The notes under the pieces are model-generated. The model was given only the letters and a program-made list of their open reading frames with translations. It made no database searches and had not been told where the DNA came from. A program made the translations under genes and the position numbers. Shown piece after piece: positions 62,543 to 64,000 of a DNA stretch of 64,000 nucleotides (position 1 is its first letter; every line of letters starts with the position of its first letter). The DNA is from CAZSNT01 sp964607765. GTDB lineage: Bacteria > Verrucomicrobiota > Lentisphaeria > Oligosphaerales > JABHEG01. The stretch is taken from contig CAZSNT010000015.1 of NCBI GenBank assembly GCA_964607765.1, positions 1 to 64,000 of the forward strand. Reading direction: 5' to 3'.

Positions 62543-64000
62543 CTACTCGTCGTCATCGTCGTCGTCGTCCAGCACATCGTCGCCGATGTCGTAGCTTATC
62601 TGGAAATTGCTGGTGATACGGGTAATCTCGTCGATGGACGTGAGGCTCTGGGCCACCTTCTCCCATCCGTCTTCCCGCAGTCCGCGCATGCCGCGCTCCC
62701 GGGCCGCCTTGCGCAGCTCGGTGGTGGTGGCATGTGCGGAGACCATGTCTTGGATCTCCTCGTCGAGCAGGAAGAACTCGTAGATGGCCACGCGTCCGCG
62801 GTAGCCGTTGTGATTGCATTCGCCACAGCCGACAGGTCCCCATGCCCTGACGTCTTCCGGCTCAATATCGAGGGAGTGCGCCATTTCAGAGCGCAGTCGG
62901 GCGCTGATCAGATCCTGTTCCTCCTTGCAGTGCTTGCAGAGCCGCCGGACGAGCCTCTGGGCCAAAGCGGCAACGAGCGAAGAGGCCACGAGGTAGGGCT
63001 CGATCCCCATGTCGATCAGGCGGTTGACCGAGCCGACCGAGTCGTTCGTATGCAGTGTGCTGAACACCAAGTGCCCGGTCAATGCGGACCGGATTGCGAT
63101 CTCCGCAGTTTCGCCGTCGCGGATCTCACCGACCAGAATAATGTCCGGATCGTGGCGCAGGATCGAGCGCAGTCCGCTGGCGAAGGTCAGGCCGATATCG
63201 GCCTTCATCTGCATCTGAGTCGTGCCTTGCAGTTCGTACTCGACAGGATCCTCAACCGTGATAATCTTGCGTTCCGGACTGTTCGTCCTCACGGCGGCGA
63301 GTGCGGCGTAGAGAGTGGTTGTCTTACCACTTCCGGTCGGGCCGGTTACCAGTACGATTCCATGCGGGAGCCGAATGAGTTCGGTCAGGATTGCCAGGTT
63401 CTTTCTGTTCAGCCCGAGTTCGGACATCTCCAGGAAGATGGCGCTGCGGTTCAGGATACGCAGGCAGATGGTCTCTCCGAAGCGTGTGGGCATGATGGAC
63501 ACACGCAGATCGAACCCGTCTTCACCGACGCTGACTCGGATTCTGCCATCGTGCGGCAGCCGTCGCTCGGCGATGTTCAGATTGGCCATGATCTTGAGGC
63601 GTGAGACGATGGACTCATGCAGCTCGAGCATGCCGGGCGGCGTGGGGATTTCGCGCAGCATGCCGTCGATACGGTAACGCACACGCGTGCGTTCTTTGAA
63701 CGGTTCGATGTGGATGTCCGTCGTTCCCAGTTCGACCGCTTCGAGGAGGATCTGGTTGACGAGGCGGATGATCGAGGCGGACTCTTCATCTTCTTCTTCG
63801 AGCGCGGTATCGGCCTGTTCATAGACAACGGAGGCGACGCGTCTCTGCACACCCCGGTCCTGACGGATCTGAATGACGGTCTCTGCGCCCAGTCCGTAGA
63901 TGTTCTTCAAGGTCATGTTGACCTCGCCCGGCGTGGCCAGGACAGGCTCGAGTCGGAGCCCCAGCAGCAGGCGTAGATTCTCACGATCACGCATCGAGGG
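62543..64000 (-). CDS. GspE/PilB-type secretion ATPase, 5' end outside window
   Basis: At least 485 codons; the frame runs through the right edge and the N-terminal domain is incomplete (GLRLEPVLATPGEV corresponds to the end of the MshEN domain). Hexameric ATPase that powers type IV pilus or type II secretion assembly. Walker A GPTGSGKTT, Asp box VEDPVEYEL, Walker B ILVGEIRDGET, His box FSTLHTND, and the tetracysteine zinc site CKHC plus CGEC. The C-terminal tail is unusual: the last eleven residues are almost all Asp, encoded by a GAC/GAT triplet repeat. Convergent with the propeller gene, 39-bp gap. Confidence 0.93.
   Translation of the reverse strand, partial: PSMRDRENLRLLLGLRLEPVLATPGEVNMTLKNIYGLGAETVIQIRQDRGVQRRVASVVYEQADTALEEEDEESASIIRLVNQILLEAVELGTTDIHIEPFKERTRVRYRIDGMLREIPTPPGMLELHESIVSRLKIMANLNIAERRLPHDGRIRVSVGEDGFDLRVSIMPTRFGETICLRILNRSAIFLEMSELGLNRKNLAILTELIRLPHGIVLVTGPTGSGKTTTLYAALAAVRTNSPERKIITVEDPVEYELQGTTQMQMKADIGLTFASGLRSILRHDPDIILVGEIRDGETAEIAIRSALTGHLVFSTLHTNDSVGSVNRLIDMGIEPYLVASSLVAALAQRLVRRLCKHCKEEQDLISARLRSEMAHSLDIEPEDVRAWGPVGCGECNHNGYRGRVAIYEFFLLDEEIQDMVSAHATTTELRKAARERGMRGLREDGWEKVAQSLTSIDEITRITSNFQISYDIGDDVLDDDDDDDE

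Overview
The window is a GC-rich bacterial chromosome segment with a low density of housekeeping genes and several very large exported proteins. No tRNA, rRNA, transposase, phage gene or CRISPR array is visible. Several traits together point to the PVC superphylum, possibly Kiritimatiellota or Lentisphaerota: Calx-beta and cadherin-like giant surface proteins, a cohesin-like module followed by paired dockerin-like repeats, an alpha-2-macroglobulin protein fused to TPR and STN-like modules, a DUF1570-like metalloprotease, PPi-dependent phosphofructokinase, and a PurS/PurL fusion. This placement is inferred from gene content, not from a marker gene.

Layout. 0-4.4 kb (minus strand): purine operon purL-purQ-SUI1-like factor. 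4.6-8.5 kb (plus): exported TPR protein and an AGE-family sugar epimerase. 8.5-12.1 kb: a poorly packed stretch with small membrane proteins, a gene broken at a perfect palindrome, a neutral-ceramidase-like hydrolase and hexanucleotide repeats. 12.1-13 kb: membrane metallophosphoesterase. 13-21.8 kb (minus): tightly overlapping operon pfp - exported GATase-like membrane protein - ABC ATPase - ABC permease - HEAT protein. 22.2-30.7 kb: a 2,828-residue TPR/alpha-2-macroglobulin/STN-like protein, then a Gfo/Idh/MocA oxidoreductase. 31.8-34.8 kb (minus): a small unknown protein, an iron-sulfur-flavoprotein-like reductase and a PAS hybrid histidine kinase. 35.1-40.7 kb (plus): proB, a phosphomannomutase, a UDP-glucuronate-4-epimerase-like SDR, a tandem repeat and a GT-C glycosyltransferase. 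40.7-45.2 kb: a structured noncoding region, 5-formyl-THF cyclo-ligase, RNase Y, a metalloprotease and a lipoprotein. 45.6-58.9 kb: a surface-protein operon (647-aa Calx-beta/dockerin-like protein, 3,303-aa adhesin-like protein, 318-aa beta-barrel) ending at a strong terminator. 58.9-62.5 kb: an exported beta-propeller protein. The right edge cuts a GspE/PilB ATPase gene.

How the parts fit. The sugar-nucleotide genes (phosphomannomutase, GAE-like epimerase, GT-C transferase) form a plausible envelope-glycan group. The 45-58 kb operon looks like one cell-surface assembly: the first two proteins share a homologous module and the third is probably an outer-membrane barrel. Short tandem repeats are scattered through the intergenic DNA. 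Most follow a 7-bp period, and in two places they have become part of proteins.
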